A DNA stretch of 64,000 bases from Trichoplusia ni (taxonomy: Eukaryota > Arthropoda > Insecta > Lepidoptera > Noctuidae), in assembly GCF_003590095.1 (NCBI RefSeq), contig NC_039478.1:19778001-19842000 (forward strand), in the 5' to 3' direction. This document shows, piece after piece, positions 37,353 to 48,710 of this stretch (positions within the stretch are counted from its first letter, which is position 1; each line of letters opens with the position of its first letter). The translations under genes and the position numbers were made by a program. The notes under the pieces are model-generated. The model saw only the letters and a program-made list of their open reading frames with translations. It had not been told where the DNA came from and did no database searches.

Positions 37353-38467
37353 CTTACCATCAATTATACCATTGAGAATACAACTTTATGTGCTACACTT
37401 CACAATCAACTACTATGAGGTTCTCATTATACGAGATTCTTTCGTTTTGCAAGCTTCTATTTACACAGGTGTATTGCTTTGTCGAGTTTTGTTTTTAAAG
37501 ATTGCTTGTAGACAGTTTCTTAGGACCTAAAAACAAATTAACACCATGAATTGAATGATATGTGTAATAGCAATACAACACATACAGTCACGCATTAAGA
37601 AATAGAAAGGAAAGTGATAATTTCACCTCAAGAATTTCTTATTGGTATCAGTGACAGATCGCGACACAACATAAACGAATTTAAAAATTATTTATTATAG
37701 ATTCGAGGTTGTTGATAGGAAACTTGGCATCGTTCTTCTTAGAATTTTGGCGTCGTTACACAACATAAAACATCAAGACTGCGATGGCATAAGGTCAAGA
37801 CTACTAGAGCGATACGATTTACTCACACTTTGTTAACGATTGTGGCGATCGACTGCGAACGGTTATGTCCGTAAAATTTGGTCAACTGTGGATAAAAGAA
37901 ACCCGGGGGAGACGGATGAAAACATAAAAGAAACAATGGAGATAGAGGCAATTATGTTTATACGGTATTTTGACAAATTTTGTGTCAATTTTGGTGTCAT
38001 TTGTAGAAACGAGATGGCTCACTCTTGTGTTGTCAAATATACATGGTACTGTCACCTGATTGGTTACATTTCAACAAGCAAGAACAATATTTTTTCTACT
38101 CCAATAGAAACTAGCCATTGATTACAACAACCAATAAAAAGTAAAGAAACAATTTTATTCAAAATGGCTACCCCAATAAAAATAAGAGTTGTTAGTTTGT
38201 GGTCTCATTACCATCCCATTTTACGCAATTAGCATTACTTATATAACAAAAGCATGATTTAAGGCAACTAAAATGGAGTAAAATTCTATATGATAATTTC
38301 ATTGCCGTAAAACTGATAATGGACGAGTGACAAAATAATGTCATGCAAATGACAAATTTTTGGTACAACTGTTTTCCGCATCTTTTACAAAATAATTGTT
38401 TTTTGTTTCAAGCACGGTTATATTAAAATGATTTAGTATAAGTTTAAAGTTCACTCTATGAATTCGG
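37353..38467. promoter_or_regulatory. Shared head-to-head upstream region
   Basis: About 1.1 kb separate the start codons of trabid (minus) and the coiled-coil gene (plus). Both promoters must lie here unless there are distant 5' exons, so a bidirectional promoter is likely. No core motif is obvious. A 93-codon frame at 37,840-38,121 starts with TTG and is not accepted as a gene. Confidence 0.45.
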
Positions 38468-40822
38468 ATGAATTTTAGACGCATTTTGTCGAAAAGTTCC
38501 TTGAGATCCTCGTCATCTTCGGGAAAAGGTCGTCCAGAGGAAGTCTCAAAATTACAAAGTGAAGTAGAGTTACTGAAGCAAACAATCGATTCCCTGAAAG
38601 TTTCTGTTGAAAGTCGAGACGCAGCAATAGGCACGCTAGCACGTGAAAAGGAAAAAATATACGTAGAACTAAAAAGTGCGCAAAGGACAAATAGAAATTT
38701 ACATCAACAGCTTGTTGATGAAAGGTTGCAAATTTATTATGATAAAACTTTCACGAAATTATACGATTCGCCTACTTCACCTCACACAGCATCACAAAAT
38801 AGTCTCACTTTAAAAACTAAGAATGGGTATCTTAATTTTAAACATGAGGTAAAAGGTATTTAGTGTAGCATCGAAATCATTTAGAATTTCGTCATTTTAA
38901 TCGTTATTTGATTTTTTTTAAAGGTACCTGTACTTATAGCCAGAAACTGTGCAATATCCATTGATTGCTCTTAAATATTTTTCTTAGGCTAGGGAGCGTT
39001 CATCAATTAGGTACGTGAGATGTTTAAGGGTCGAGTTAAATTTCATCTATTCTTACCTTGGAGAGGGGCGTCTCGGCAAATATCAGGCAATATTTTTTTT
39101 TGAATGAAATATAAATATACAATTTCATGTAATCCAGATTATACATGCTTCAGACTTTATATTAAGCATTTTTGTAGTAAGATTAAGATCATTCACTCAT
39201 TTTCGAAGAAAACATGAAGGTACTGGACGTACTGGTACTGACTGTCAAACCACCATATTTGTTTTATCCCAAAAGCTCATTTAATCTGAATTTACAGGGA
39301 GCAGGGTCAGAAAATAAAATAAAATAAAAACCTCACGTAATTTATAGAAGCCCCCCAACATGTTACTACGCGGATATTTTTATAACATCTATTTTCATGT
39401 TTTAGGGATATACATTCTAAGGAAAAGGATTTTCTCATCAATGAGATTAAGAGATTGAAGAAACGAAACGAATATGAAATTAGTGCGCAAGAAAATAAAG
39501 ACGTTAGTAACAGATGCAAATTAAGTATCTGTACATAGAATTATTTTAATTTGCCTTGTATATGTTCCCCAGATATCAGAAGATCAAATAAAAAGCTCAT
39601 TGCATGAGGAATTAAAAGCTAAAGACGAAGTTATTTATAATATCGGAGTTAAGTATTTAAAGATTAAGTCGAGCAAAATATATTTTCAAAAGAAATTAGA
39701 AAAATTACAGGCCCAGAATAAAAAGGTAGCATCATTCTTTATATTTCCTTTTAATTATTGCGTTCTGGCATGGACTGGTGTTTCACACTTTACACAAACT
39801 TTTTCCTCCCTCCAACTACAAATGAAACATACGAATCGCAGATAAGTATAATAGGTACTTATATTGATATTATAATGTAATACCATACAATATGATATAA
39901 AAATATACAATTCTAGTCAACTCATACAGGTAAAGTCATCATAATTAGGTATTATGTTAACATTGATAGGTTAACATACTTATCATCCTATTTGCATCCT
40001 ATACAACCACAAAACTCTGCTACTAAATGTAATAGGGTAATAGCACACTGTTGAAGCTGGTGGATGCCCCACGCTTCAAGTCGTCGCTGCTTGCTTTTCC
40101 GTAGTATAAAATTCATGAAACGTGTATGAAACTATGAAATATGCCGGTGGCCCGTGTATGACGACCCTTAAATAAACATAACGCGACAGCATTTGGTATC
40201 ATTCGATTGACAAAACCTACACGGTGCACAAACATTGCGTTTCTCTATACCACAAAATGTATCCTCCTGAAGACTTAACAATTTTGATTCTTCTTGTAGG
40301 TACTTATTTATTACTAGACTGCATAAACTTACAATTATGTTGTTTACTTTTCAGACCTGCGAGAATATTATATTATTATTACAAGATAATAGGAAAACGT
40401 TGGATAGTCTTTTAGATAAGTTGCTTAAATCATCCTCGGTATCACCGAACAGTAAAAAATACTTAAAGCTTTTGCAAATAAATGGCAATTTACACTATGA
40501 GAACACTCAACTGAAAATTTATCTCTCATCTCAGCCAGACTCCTCAAAAAGCAACGTAGTACAACAGCACTCTGAGAAGTGTTGCGCTATCGATAAACCC
40601 ATTACGCTTGGAACGAAATCTGAAGAGAAAATAAATCGTCTCTCGTTTACTTCGAAGTTAAAACTACTCAATGCACAGGAAATGAATTGTCTTAAAAGTT
40701 TTAAGTACATCCACAAAACTCTTTCCCCGAAAGTTCGAGGTACGATTTATAGGTCAGTTTCAGATTCTTGTATCGTGAGATCGACTTTAAGTGAATTAGT
40801 GAATGCTAGTAATATACTTTAA
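38468..40822 (+). CDS. Coiled-coil protein of about 358 residues, four exons, family not recognised
   Basis: Proposed exons are 38,468-38,826, 39,406-39,502, 39,573-39,725 and 40,355-40,822. Phases agree and give 358 residues. The N-terminus is short, basic and Ser-rich (MNFRRILSKSS). It is followed by heptad-like stretches (KLQSEVELLKQTIDSLKV, LKAKDEVIYNIGVKYLK, KLEKLQAQNKK), so a long coiled coil is predicted. The C-terminal 150 residues are less regular and end SELVNASNIL. The exon 1 donor is uncertain: GG|GTATCT keeps the frame, whereas the better-looking GAG|GTAAAA would hit a stop in exon 2. The length and coiled coil would suit a centrosomal, spindle or Golgi scaffold, but no signature is diagnostic and no function is assigned. 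A poly(A) signal follows at 41,013. Confidence 0.72.
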
Positions 40823-41012
40823 ATCTAACACATGCCGAGTTTTATTGTTAAACGAAAACTTTCATTTTGTCTACTAAGTAGGTACTACCATCTCGTGGAT
40901 AACAGCTTATGGCAAAATGGAACAGAAAATATTTTGTTAAAAAGGTGGGCTCTACTTTCTGCTCTTTATATTTTATCCCATTCAGTTTCCATCACCCACT
41001 CAGTCTAGTAAT

Positions 41013-41018
41013 AATAAA
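41013..41018 (+). terminator. Poly(A) signal AATAAA for the coiled-coil gene
   Basis: This is the first AATAAA after the stop at 40,822, about 190 bases downstream, which is a usual distance for a compact insect 3' UTR. Confidence 0.45.
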
Positions 41019-41039
41019 TCGACCTCGACCAACATCCTA

Positions 41040-41200
41040 GGAGGCTCTCGTTGGCCGTTGGGCGTCTGGATTAGGGGTTTGATTCAGAAAGCGGTACTTC
41101 TAGACACGGCACGTGTCGTGAGGAAGTTCCTCTCTCTGGAGCCCTAGCTACCCGCAGCTTGGGCCCTGTTCCCGTTGCCGGCTGGACACTATTTTTGGAA
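41040..41200 (+). mobile_element. Probable LINE remnant
   Basis: The block contains GAGGCTCTCGTTGGCCGTTG and GAAGTTCCTCTCTCTGGAGC, followed by GCTACCCGCAGCTTGGGCCC. The end translates to FLSLEP then PAAWALFPLPAG with one stop between. I associate this phrase with the C-terminal end of lepidopteran non-LTR element ORFs, but the match is from memory and short. Confidence 0.3.
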
Positions 41201-41219
41201 ATATTGTTTTTTTTTTTAT

Positions 41220-41592
41220 GTATACAGGGTGTCCCAAAACTCAACGATAATCTGAGACCGGATGAAAGGCCAAGTGATAACAGATCAGGGAAAAAAAATC
41301 TGTTTCTATTTTTTGAAAAAAAAAAAAATTTTTTTTCATTGCATTAATTTATAGTTTCGAATAATAGAATCGTTAATGAAGATCCCGGAATTAAAATAGT
41401 CACAGCGAAATTGTCACATTGGTGATCACAGGACTTAAAAATGCGACTAGGGATGTCGAATTTCAACTTTTCAAATGTCTCTTATCGCTGAACTGAGTGA
41501 TATGGTTTTTTTTATATTTTTCCCTGATCTGTTATCACTTGGCCTTTCATCCGGTCTCAGATTATCGTTGAGTTTTAGGACACCCTGTATAC
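41220..41592. mobile_element. MITE with terminal inverted repeats of about 72 bp
   Basis: The left end GTATACAGGGTGTCCCAAAA and the right end ...TTTTAGGACACCCTGTATAC are inverted repeats extending about 72 bp, through GGCCAAGTGATAACAGATCA. At least one mismatch is present. The interior is about 225 bp and non-coding. The TA dinucleotides at the ends suggest TA target duplication, as in Tc1/mariner-derived MITEs. Confidence 0.85.
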
Positions 41593-41949
41593 ACCGTGAT
41601 TTTTAGTCGTCTTACAAAAGCAGCCCGGTTCATGTATCCAATGACTAGAACACGTTCATGATAAAAAAATAGGTATTTGAAAAAATTTAAAATGCAATTT
41701 TTATTCAATATTATGATGCAATTCGTAGGTTTTTAGAAACACAGCTCTGTTGCGAGCGCGGTCCGAGCCTTGTAACAATCGTGAGGGGCGCGGGCGGCGG
41801 CGTTTTTATCATTTTTAGAGTATATTTCAGAATTCTCTTGTTTAATTTTTCTTAGTTGATGATAAAAAAAAATCGCGCCTAGGGGTACTTTACGTCGGAT
41901 ACATGAACTGGGCTGCTTTTGTAAGACGACTAAAGAATCACCGTGTATA
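41588..41949. mobile_element. Second MITE abutting the first, TIRs of about 53 bp
   Basis: The left arm starts TATACACCGTGATTTTTAGT and the right arm ends AATCACCGTGTATA. They are inverted repeats through GTCGTCTTACAAAAGCAGCC with a few mismatches. The family differs from the neighbouring MITE, yet the two share the TATAC at 41,588-41,592. Confidence 0.8.
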
Positions 41950-43077
41950 AATGTATATTTAAAACTGTAATTTATATGTTTTTGTTTAAATAAAGGAAAT
42001 AATAATAATATTTCTTTACCAGAAACATGGTAAGTACAGAGTTTTTACATATAATAAATCGATAAGACTTGTATAACTACTGACTTCAAACTGCACGGTG
42101 TTGTTAATAAAATCCCATTTTAGTGTGGAAAATAAGGTAGGGCTTAGTTTCCTGTGGTTCCATTTTGGATCAAGGGTTTATAAACACTGTAAAAATCTTT
42201 GATCCAAATGTATTTCAAGGACCTATAATATTTTTGTAGTTTTTATTTACCAAAACGATCAAAAATGCTTGCTTGGTTGCTTTCCTTGTCTATGGAAATT
42301 TATAAGATGTCTGATAACTCTGATAATGTTTACAGCTACAGAAAATGTATGCTGCAAAGCGGGAAACTGTGATGTGTGGAGCATTATTTATGTTTTAGTT
42401 AACGCATACGTTTTTGGCCTATTAAAAAAAAAAAAAACAGACGTACACAAAGATTAGGAATAATTTGAAAAGCCGTATTTTCTTAAAATATTGTGATTGG
42501 TTAACGACGTCGTTATTTGAGAGAAATTTCTACTGAAATGTTGTCCTTTTTGTTTTTGTAGTTATTTTTTTGTTATTAATTTACTAAATAAATGTTTTCT
42601 ATGTTACTGCAAATCTACTATAGTTTAACGTGAACTACTATATTAACTATTATTTTTTTTCTTTTTTAATTTACGCCGTTTTTTCTGTATAGAAAATGTC
42701 ACCCCGATGATTTATATAATACAAATATTTTTAAAATTAAGATACATATAAATACTGGCCTGCCCGCAATCTTATATAATTAACTATTTGATTTTATTAA
42801 CAACAAATTCATGAAATTTGATATGTTCCTCTTTTCGTTATTATTTTCAGGTGTTTAATTTTTATTTTTTATAAAACAATAAAATTGGAAAAATAGTATT
42901 TCGGGGAATTTTGATTATTTTAGTAATTGCTAGTGGGTAGAAGTTTGAAGTGTCGTCAGTCGTGTAGTGCAAACAGTAGTAGCCTAGTTGGCAACACTAA
43001 GTGCCAGATCTGTGTGGTGTGCGCCGGCATCGCACGTGAACGTGTCTCAAAAATCTCAATAAATTAGTGAAATCACC
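41950..43077. other. Intergenic DNA and promoter of the nucleoplasmin-like gene
   Basis: AT-rich DNA without other genes. The 5' leader of the nucleoplasmin-like gene must lie at its right end, around 42,950-43,077, where the sequence becomes less AT-rich. No TATA box was identified with confidence. Confidence 0.5.
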
Positions 43078-46000
43078 ATGTCGGACGAATATTTCTATGG
43101 TAAGAAATAATCTTAATATCAAACTGCTTTTACTAGTTATTGTATTTGTTCGGTGCAAGTAGTACTTTACTCGTCAATACGTTTGTAATGTTAGCGTCAG
43201 GTTGACACCCGGCTCTCGCCATTTTATTTCACATTATTTCTTTCTAGTTATCTTCTACTGATATTATGTTAAATCCTTTCAAAGAATTGCATTCAGGTTG
43301 CTATAACGTTATTCTTGCGGATTAATGAAATTGCTAAGTTAACCCTAGAAAGATAATCATATTGTGACGTACGTTAAAGATAATCATGCGTAAAATTGAC
43401 GCATGTGTTTTATCGGTCTGTATATCGAGGTTTATTTATTAATTTGAATAGATATTAAGTTTTATTATATTTACACTTACATACTAATAATAAATTCAAC
43501 AAACTATTTATTTATGTTTATTTATTTATTAAAAAAAAACAAAAACTCAAAATTTCTTCTATAAAGTAACAAAACTTTTAAACATTCTCTCTTTTACAAA
43601 AATAAACTTATTTTGTACTTTAAAAACAGTCATGTTGTATTATAAAATAAGTAATTAGCTTAACTTATACATAATAGAAACAAATTATACTTATTAGTCA
43701 GTCAGAAACAACTTTGGCACATATCAATATTATGCTCTCGACAAATAACTTTTTTGCATTTTTTGCACGATGCATTTGCCTTTCGCCTTATTTTAGAGGG
43801 GCAGTAAGTACAGTAAGTACGTTTTTTCGTTACTGGCTCTTCAGTACTGTCATCTGATGTACCAGGCACTTCATTTGGCAAAATATTAGAGATATTATCG
43901 CGCAAATATCTCTTCAAAGTAGGAGCTTCTAAACGCTTACGCATAAACGATGACGTCAGGCTCATGTAAAGGTTTCTCATAAATTTTTTGCGACTTTGAA
44001 CCTTTTCTCCCTTGCTACTGACATTATGGCTGTATATAATAAAAGAATTTATGCAGGCAATGTTTATCATTCCGTACAATAATGCCATAGGCCACCTATT
44101 CGTCTTCCTACTGCAGGTCATCACAGAACACATTTGGTCTAGCGTGTCCACTCCGCCTTTAGTTTGATTATAATACATAACCATTTGCGGTTTACCGGTA
44201 CTTTCGTTGATAGAAGCATCCTCATCACAAGATGATAATAAGTATACCATCTTAGCTGGCTTCGGTTTATATGAGACGAGAGTAAGGGGTCCGTCAAAAC
44301 AAAACATCGATGTTCCCACTGGCCTGGAGCGACTGTTTTTCAGTACTTCCGGTATCTCGCGTTTGTTTGATCGCACGGTTCCCACAATGGTTAACTTATA
44401 CGGTTCTTGTAGTAAGTTTTTTGCCAAAGGGATTGAGGTGAACCAATTGTCACACGTAATATTACGACAACTACCGTGCACAGGCTTTGATAACTCCTTC
44501 ACGTAGTATTCACCGAGTGGTACTCCGTTGGTCTGTGTTCCTCTTCCCAAATAAGGCATTCCATTTATCATATACTTTGTACCACTGTCACACATCATGA
44601 GGATTTTTATTCCATACTTACTTGGCTTGTTTGGGATATACATCCTAAACGGACACCGTCCTCTAAAACCAAGTAACTGTTCATCTATGGTCAAATGAGC
44701 CCCTGGAGTGTAATTTTGTATGCACTGATGGATAAAGAGATCCCATATTTTTCTAACAGGAGTAAATACATCGTTTTCTCGAAGTGTGGGCCGTATACTT
44801 TTGTCATCCATTCTAAGACATCGTATCAAAAAATCAAAACGATCACGACTCATTACAGAGACGTACACCATTGACAAAGATCGATCAAAGAGGTCATCTG
44901 TGGACATGTGGTTATCTTTTCTCACTGCTGTCATTACCAGAATACCAAAGAAAGCATAGATTTCATCTTCATTCGTGTCACGAAATGTAGCACCTGTCAT
45001 AGATTCCCGACGTTTCAATGATATCTCAGCATTTGTCCATTTTACAATTTCCGAAATTATCTCATCAGTAAAAAATAGTTTGAAGCATAAAAGTGGGTCA
45101 TATATATTGCGGCACATACGCGTCGGACCTCTTTGAGATCTGACAATGTTCAGTGCAGAGACTCGGCTACGCCTCGTGGACTTTGAAGTTGACCAACAAT
45201 GTTTATTCTTACCTCTAATAGTCCTCTGTGGCAAGGTCAAGATTTTGTTAGAAGCCAATGAAGAACCTGGTTGTTCAATAACATTTTGTTCGTCTAATAT
45301 TTCACTACCGCTTGACGTTGGCTGCACTTCATGTACCTCATCTATAAACGCTTCTTCTGTATCGCTCTGGACGTCATCTTCACTTACGTGATCTGATATT
45401 TCACTGTCAGAATCCTCACCAACAAGCTCGTCATCGCTTTGCAGAAGAGCAGAGAGGATATGCTCATCGTCTAAAGAACTACCCATTTTATTATATATTA
45501 GTCACGATATCTATAACAAGAAAATATATATATAATAAGTTATCACGTAAGTAGAACATGAAATAACAATATAATTATCGTATGAGTTAAATCTTAAAAG
45601 TCACGTAAAAGATAATCATGCGTCATTTTGACTCACGCGGTCGTTATAGTTCAAAATCAGTGACACTTACCGCATTGACAAGCACGCCTCACGGGAGCTC
45701 CAAGCGGCGACTGAGATGTCCTAAACGCACAGCGACGGATTCGCGCTATTTAGAAAGAGAGAGCAATATTTCAAGAATGCATGCGTCAATTTTACGCAGA
45801 CTATCTTTCTAGGGTTAATGGACTTGCCGCCATTTTTTTTAATTTTGATATCTAGTGACTAATGCTATCAATGCTCATGTAGCGTTTTCGTTTTATTGAA
45901 TATCCAAATCCCTTAAGAGTTTCAGACAATCATTATTGATTTTTTGTAAACGCATGTTGCCACCATAGGTGTGGGGTTAGCGGTGGTTAGGCGCGTAATT

Positions 46001-47886
46001 TGAATGTGCGGCGTCCAAGCCGTGACAGTTTACGTATCGATGAGTCGTTTGGTTATAGAAACGTACTTTACTTTTTAGATTTTACTGCGTAGTGTATATC
46101 GCGATGTAGCGCTAATTGTAAGGTTCTTTTTTAATTATAGAACTGTTAAACTTTGAGGTTATCATGATTACCCAAATCGACACGAGTTTGATGACTGTTG
46201 ATTTAATGGCTATTAGCAGTCTACGTCTGTCCAAAGTAAACGTCGCCGTACTTCACTCTTCAACATTTGCTATTTTCAGGTGTAACGCTATCGGCGTCAC
46301 ATCAGTCTGAGACATGGGACCCTGAAGCAAAGGCCGAATACCCTCGTGCTAACAAGTTGCTTATTCGCCAAGCGCTGTTGGGTCCTGATGCCAAGCCAGA
46401 TGAACTCAATGTTGTTCAGGTATGTTAAAAACCTCACTCAATACTTGTGACTTTACTGTAACAGAATGTCTAACTATCACCTGTATGAGTTCAAATTCTG
46501 TTGAACAAATTAATTATAGATTTGTTACTTGACATAGTGTGATTGCGAAGGGCTTAGTTTTAAATTTGTGCCTTGTATAAGACTCCTTTTCTTGCCTAGG
46601 TGGAAACAATGTCACTTCAGGAGACTGTTAAGATTCCAGTAGCTGTTCTAAAAGCAGGTGAGACGAGGCATGCTCGTCTTGACATCGAGTTTCCAGATGC
46701 ACCTGTTGCATTTACTCTTATTCAGGTAAAGCTTATTTGATCATTTTAATGTTGTCTTATCATCCAATACAATTAGAAGAATTTATCTTTTAATTAATTA
46801 CTAGAAGAGTTATTAATGGAATAAAAGAGTTTTGAAGTGATGTGAAAACCAAAACCATTGGTAATTTGATGGGCGCGCGACGTCGTTTTGATTGTTGCAC
46901 CGCCTGCTTGTGATTGCTTGAGGCATTTGTCTGATCTTGTAAACTTTCTATAGAAGCATAATTAGTAATAGCATAGGGAGAAGCAAATACAATTTTCAAT
47001 TACTTGCTCTGCAGGGGTCCGGGCCAGTGCACTTAATTGGCCAGCATTCTCTTGGTGCCCTTGTGGAGGAATTTGAAGACATGGAAGAAATGGAGGAAGA
47101 GATGTTAGATGAAGAGGAAGGTGATGATTCTCAGTTTAAGGTAAATGTGATAGAGCAAATATTGTGCATGTTTATGTAGAAGATTAATAGTTCTTGTTTG
47201 TGATCTTGAGACAATGATATCAGTGGTATATTAGATTGCTGAATTTACAGGAAGATGTGAATAAAAGGAAAGCATCAGCAGGCAAGCGCAAGACGAATGA
47301 GGTACTGAAAACCTTCAACTAATATCAAATTACAAAGTGATGGCTTTCGTACATGCTCAACAGAGGGAAAAGGACCAGTGGCCCAGTTCTGTTAAACTTT
47401 GACAGTTCATTCATGTAAGATTTTAATTACAAAATCTTTGGGGCATAATTATTAAGCAAGTCTAATTCAAAAACTCGTATCACTGTCATTATTCATATAA
47501 CTAGGCTTGTGCACTTGGTGTAAAATTAAATTATGAACCAAATTTCATGATTATTGGCTGTTGGTTTTCTGTATACTCATTCAAAATGATACCTTTACCT
47601 TCTGATAGCTGCATTATAAGTTGAAATGCCGACAAAACTTTACATCTTGTCTTACTGCCAAATGGCTTTTACATTAGTCTCTTTAATACATAACATGATA
47701 TATGTCTGTCTGGCACCAGTTTATTGCAGATATCTACACTGGTGGCTAAGGATTGTAAATTGTTATAATAAATAATTATTACAGGACGAGGATGATGAAG
47801 AAGGCGAGCCAAAGGGGAAGAAGGCGAAAATGTCAAACAATGCCAAAGGCAAAGCCCCGTCGCCCAAGAAGAATGCCAAGAAGTGA
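43078..47886 (+). CDS. Nlp: Nucleoplasmin-like histone chaperone, six exons
   Basis: Exons are 43,078-43,099, 46,280-46,419, 46,600-46,725, 47,015-47,140, 47,251-47,301 and 47,785-47,886. All junctions are GT-AG and in phase (189 codons including the stop). The product starts MSDEYFYGVTLSAS and carries a nucleoplasmin core of about 110 residues (HARLDIEFPDAPVAFTLIQ, then GSGPVHLIGQHSLG). A strongly acidic tract (EEFEDMEEMEEE) and a basic Lys-rich tail with nuclear-localisation-type clusters (KRKASAGKRK, KGKKAKM) follow. Family members are pentameric nuclear chaperones for histones H2A/H2B and act in sperm chromatin decondensation and nucleolar organisation. The first intron is swollen to 3.2 kb by an intact antisense piggyBac. 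A poly(A) signal is at 48,588. Confidence 0.93.
43343..45814 (-). mobile_element. Full-length piggyBac DNA transposon, 2,472 bp
   Basis: The element is bounded by TTAA at 43,339-43,342 and 45,815-45,818, the canonical target duplication. The 13-bp terminal repeats are CCCTAGAAAGATA at 43,343-43,355 and its complement at 45,802-45,814. The 19-bp subterminal repeats (TGCGTAAAATTGACGCATG type) lie at 43,387-43,405 and 45,780-45,798. Spacers are 31 bp at the low-coordinate end and 3 bp at the other, matching the 3' and 5' ends of the Trichoplusia ni element. The length matches the original piggyBac as I remember it. Ends, spacers and transposase are all intact, so this copy looks autonomous and recent. 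It lies antisense in intron 1 of the nucleoplasmin-like gene. Confidence 0.97.
43702..45486 (-). CDS. piggyBac transposase, 594 residues, intact
   Basis: A single uninterrupted frame encodes the cut-and-paste transposase that excises at TTAA without footprints. The start MGSSLDDEHI, the length of 594 and the overall sequence match the Trichoplusia ni piggyBac enzyme almost completely, with perhaps one or two differences by recollection. The three catalytic aspartates are in place: LTIDEQ (D268), ITCDNW (D346) and GVDTLDQ (D447). The acidic N-terminal region and the C-terminal Cys-rich domain (CTYCPSKI, CKKCKKVIC, CQSCF) are complete. It is the only gene of the element, and no internal stop or frameshift was seen. 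Confidence 0.97.
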   Translation of the reverse strand: MGSSLDDEHILSALLQSDDELVGEDSDSEISDHVSEDDVQSDTEEAFIDEVHEVQPTSSGSEILDEQNVIEQPGSSLASNKILTLPQRTIRGKNKHCWSTSKSTRRSRVSALNIVRSQRGPTRMCRNIYDPLLCFKLFFTDEIISEIVKWTNAEISLKRRESMTGATFRDTNEDEIYAFFGILVMTAVRKDNHMSTDDLFDRSLSMVYVSVMSRDRFDFLIRCLRMDDKSIRPTLRENDVFTPVRKIWDLFIHQCIQNYTPGAHLTIDEQLLGFRGRCPFRMYIPNKPSKYGIKILMMCDSGTKYMINGMPYLGRGTQTNGVPLGEYYVKELSKPVHGSCRNITCDNWFTSIPLAKNLLQEPYKLTIVGTVRSNKREIPEVLKNSRSRPVGTSMFCFDGPLTLVSYKPKPAKMVYLLSSCDEDASINESTGKPQMVMYYNQTKGGVDTLDQMCSVMTCSRKTNRWPMALLYGMINIACINSFIIYSHNVSSKGEKVQSRKKFMRNLYMSLTSSFMRKRLEAPTLKRYLRDNISNILPNEVPGTSDDSTEEPVTKKRTYCTYCPSKIRRKANASCKKCKKVICREHNIDMCQSCF

Positions 47887-48587
47887 ACCGCCTACAGCGC
47901 CCGCCCCGCCGGGCCGCGTCCGCCCTCGCAATGACGCGCCGCACAAAGCGCCCAAACTTTGAGTCAGATAGACCAATTCCATTTAAGACTGACTACATCC
48001 TCAATCATTTAAATTTAGGTATACTTTACCTAGTGTAATTATGGAGATATTTTGTTTACGTTAGCAACACAGGCCAGTTCTTGGCGGCTCAGGTAAGGCG
48101 CGACAGCGGGGCGTAGGCGTGGCCGGCGACCGGCGTATCTCTTAGTTGTATGACATAGTGTGGTAATTCAGTCTAGGTTAGCATTGTATCGACTCGAGCG
48201 TGCCTGGGTGAGTGGAAGTGTGAGTATTTGTTTGTGATAGTTACTTACTGGTCGAGGTATCTGCAAACTTATCGATCCAATCCTGTGTGGTTACCGATGA
48301 TCGAGTGTGATTTCTTCATTTATTTTTTTGTATTTTTTCTAAACTAAATTTCCATTCCTTACTGTGGTATAGTGTTATGGATGTCAAATTTAATATTAAA
48401 GTAAGTCTTAAATTCACAGATGTATTTTTAAGTTATAAGACCTAATTAAGCATAATCAGTGTACTTTTAAGACATTGGTCGAAATGTAATTGACTTTGCT
48501 AACGATTTCTCATTTCAGAATGATAAACTGATAATCTATTATAGTTTGTTTGTACATATACATTATTAAAAGCATAAGAACGGTAAC

Positions 48588-48593
48588 AATAAA
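48588..48593 (+). terminator. Poly(A) signal AATAAA of the nucleoplasmin-like gene
   Basis: AATAAA lies about 700 bases after the stop codon, directly before the oppositely oriented neighbour's own signal. Confidence 0.6.
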
Positions 48594-48619
48594 AAGCATT
48601 TCTAAACATGCTCACCTTT

Positions 48620-48625
48620 TTTATT
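48620..48625 (-). terminator. Poly(A) signal of the Myb/SANT-like gene
   Basis: TTTATT on the plus strand is AATAAA on the minus strand, about 85 bases past the stop at 48,711. It is only 26 bases from the opposing signal at 48,588. Confidence 0.55.
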
Positions 48626-48710
48626 TTTCCTCAATTTTGTACCTTATTACATTTTTTTTGAAATTTCCATGATTAACTCCAGATGATACTATTCTTTCAA
48701 TACAGGTAAC

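Noticed and set aside
37840..38121. 93-codon frame between trabid and the coiled-coil gene
   Set aside because: Starts with TTG, lacks motifs and lies in the shared promoter region.
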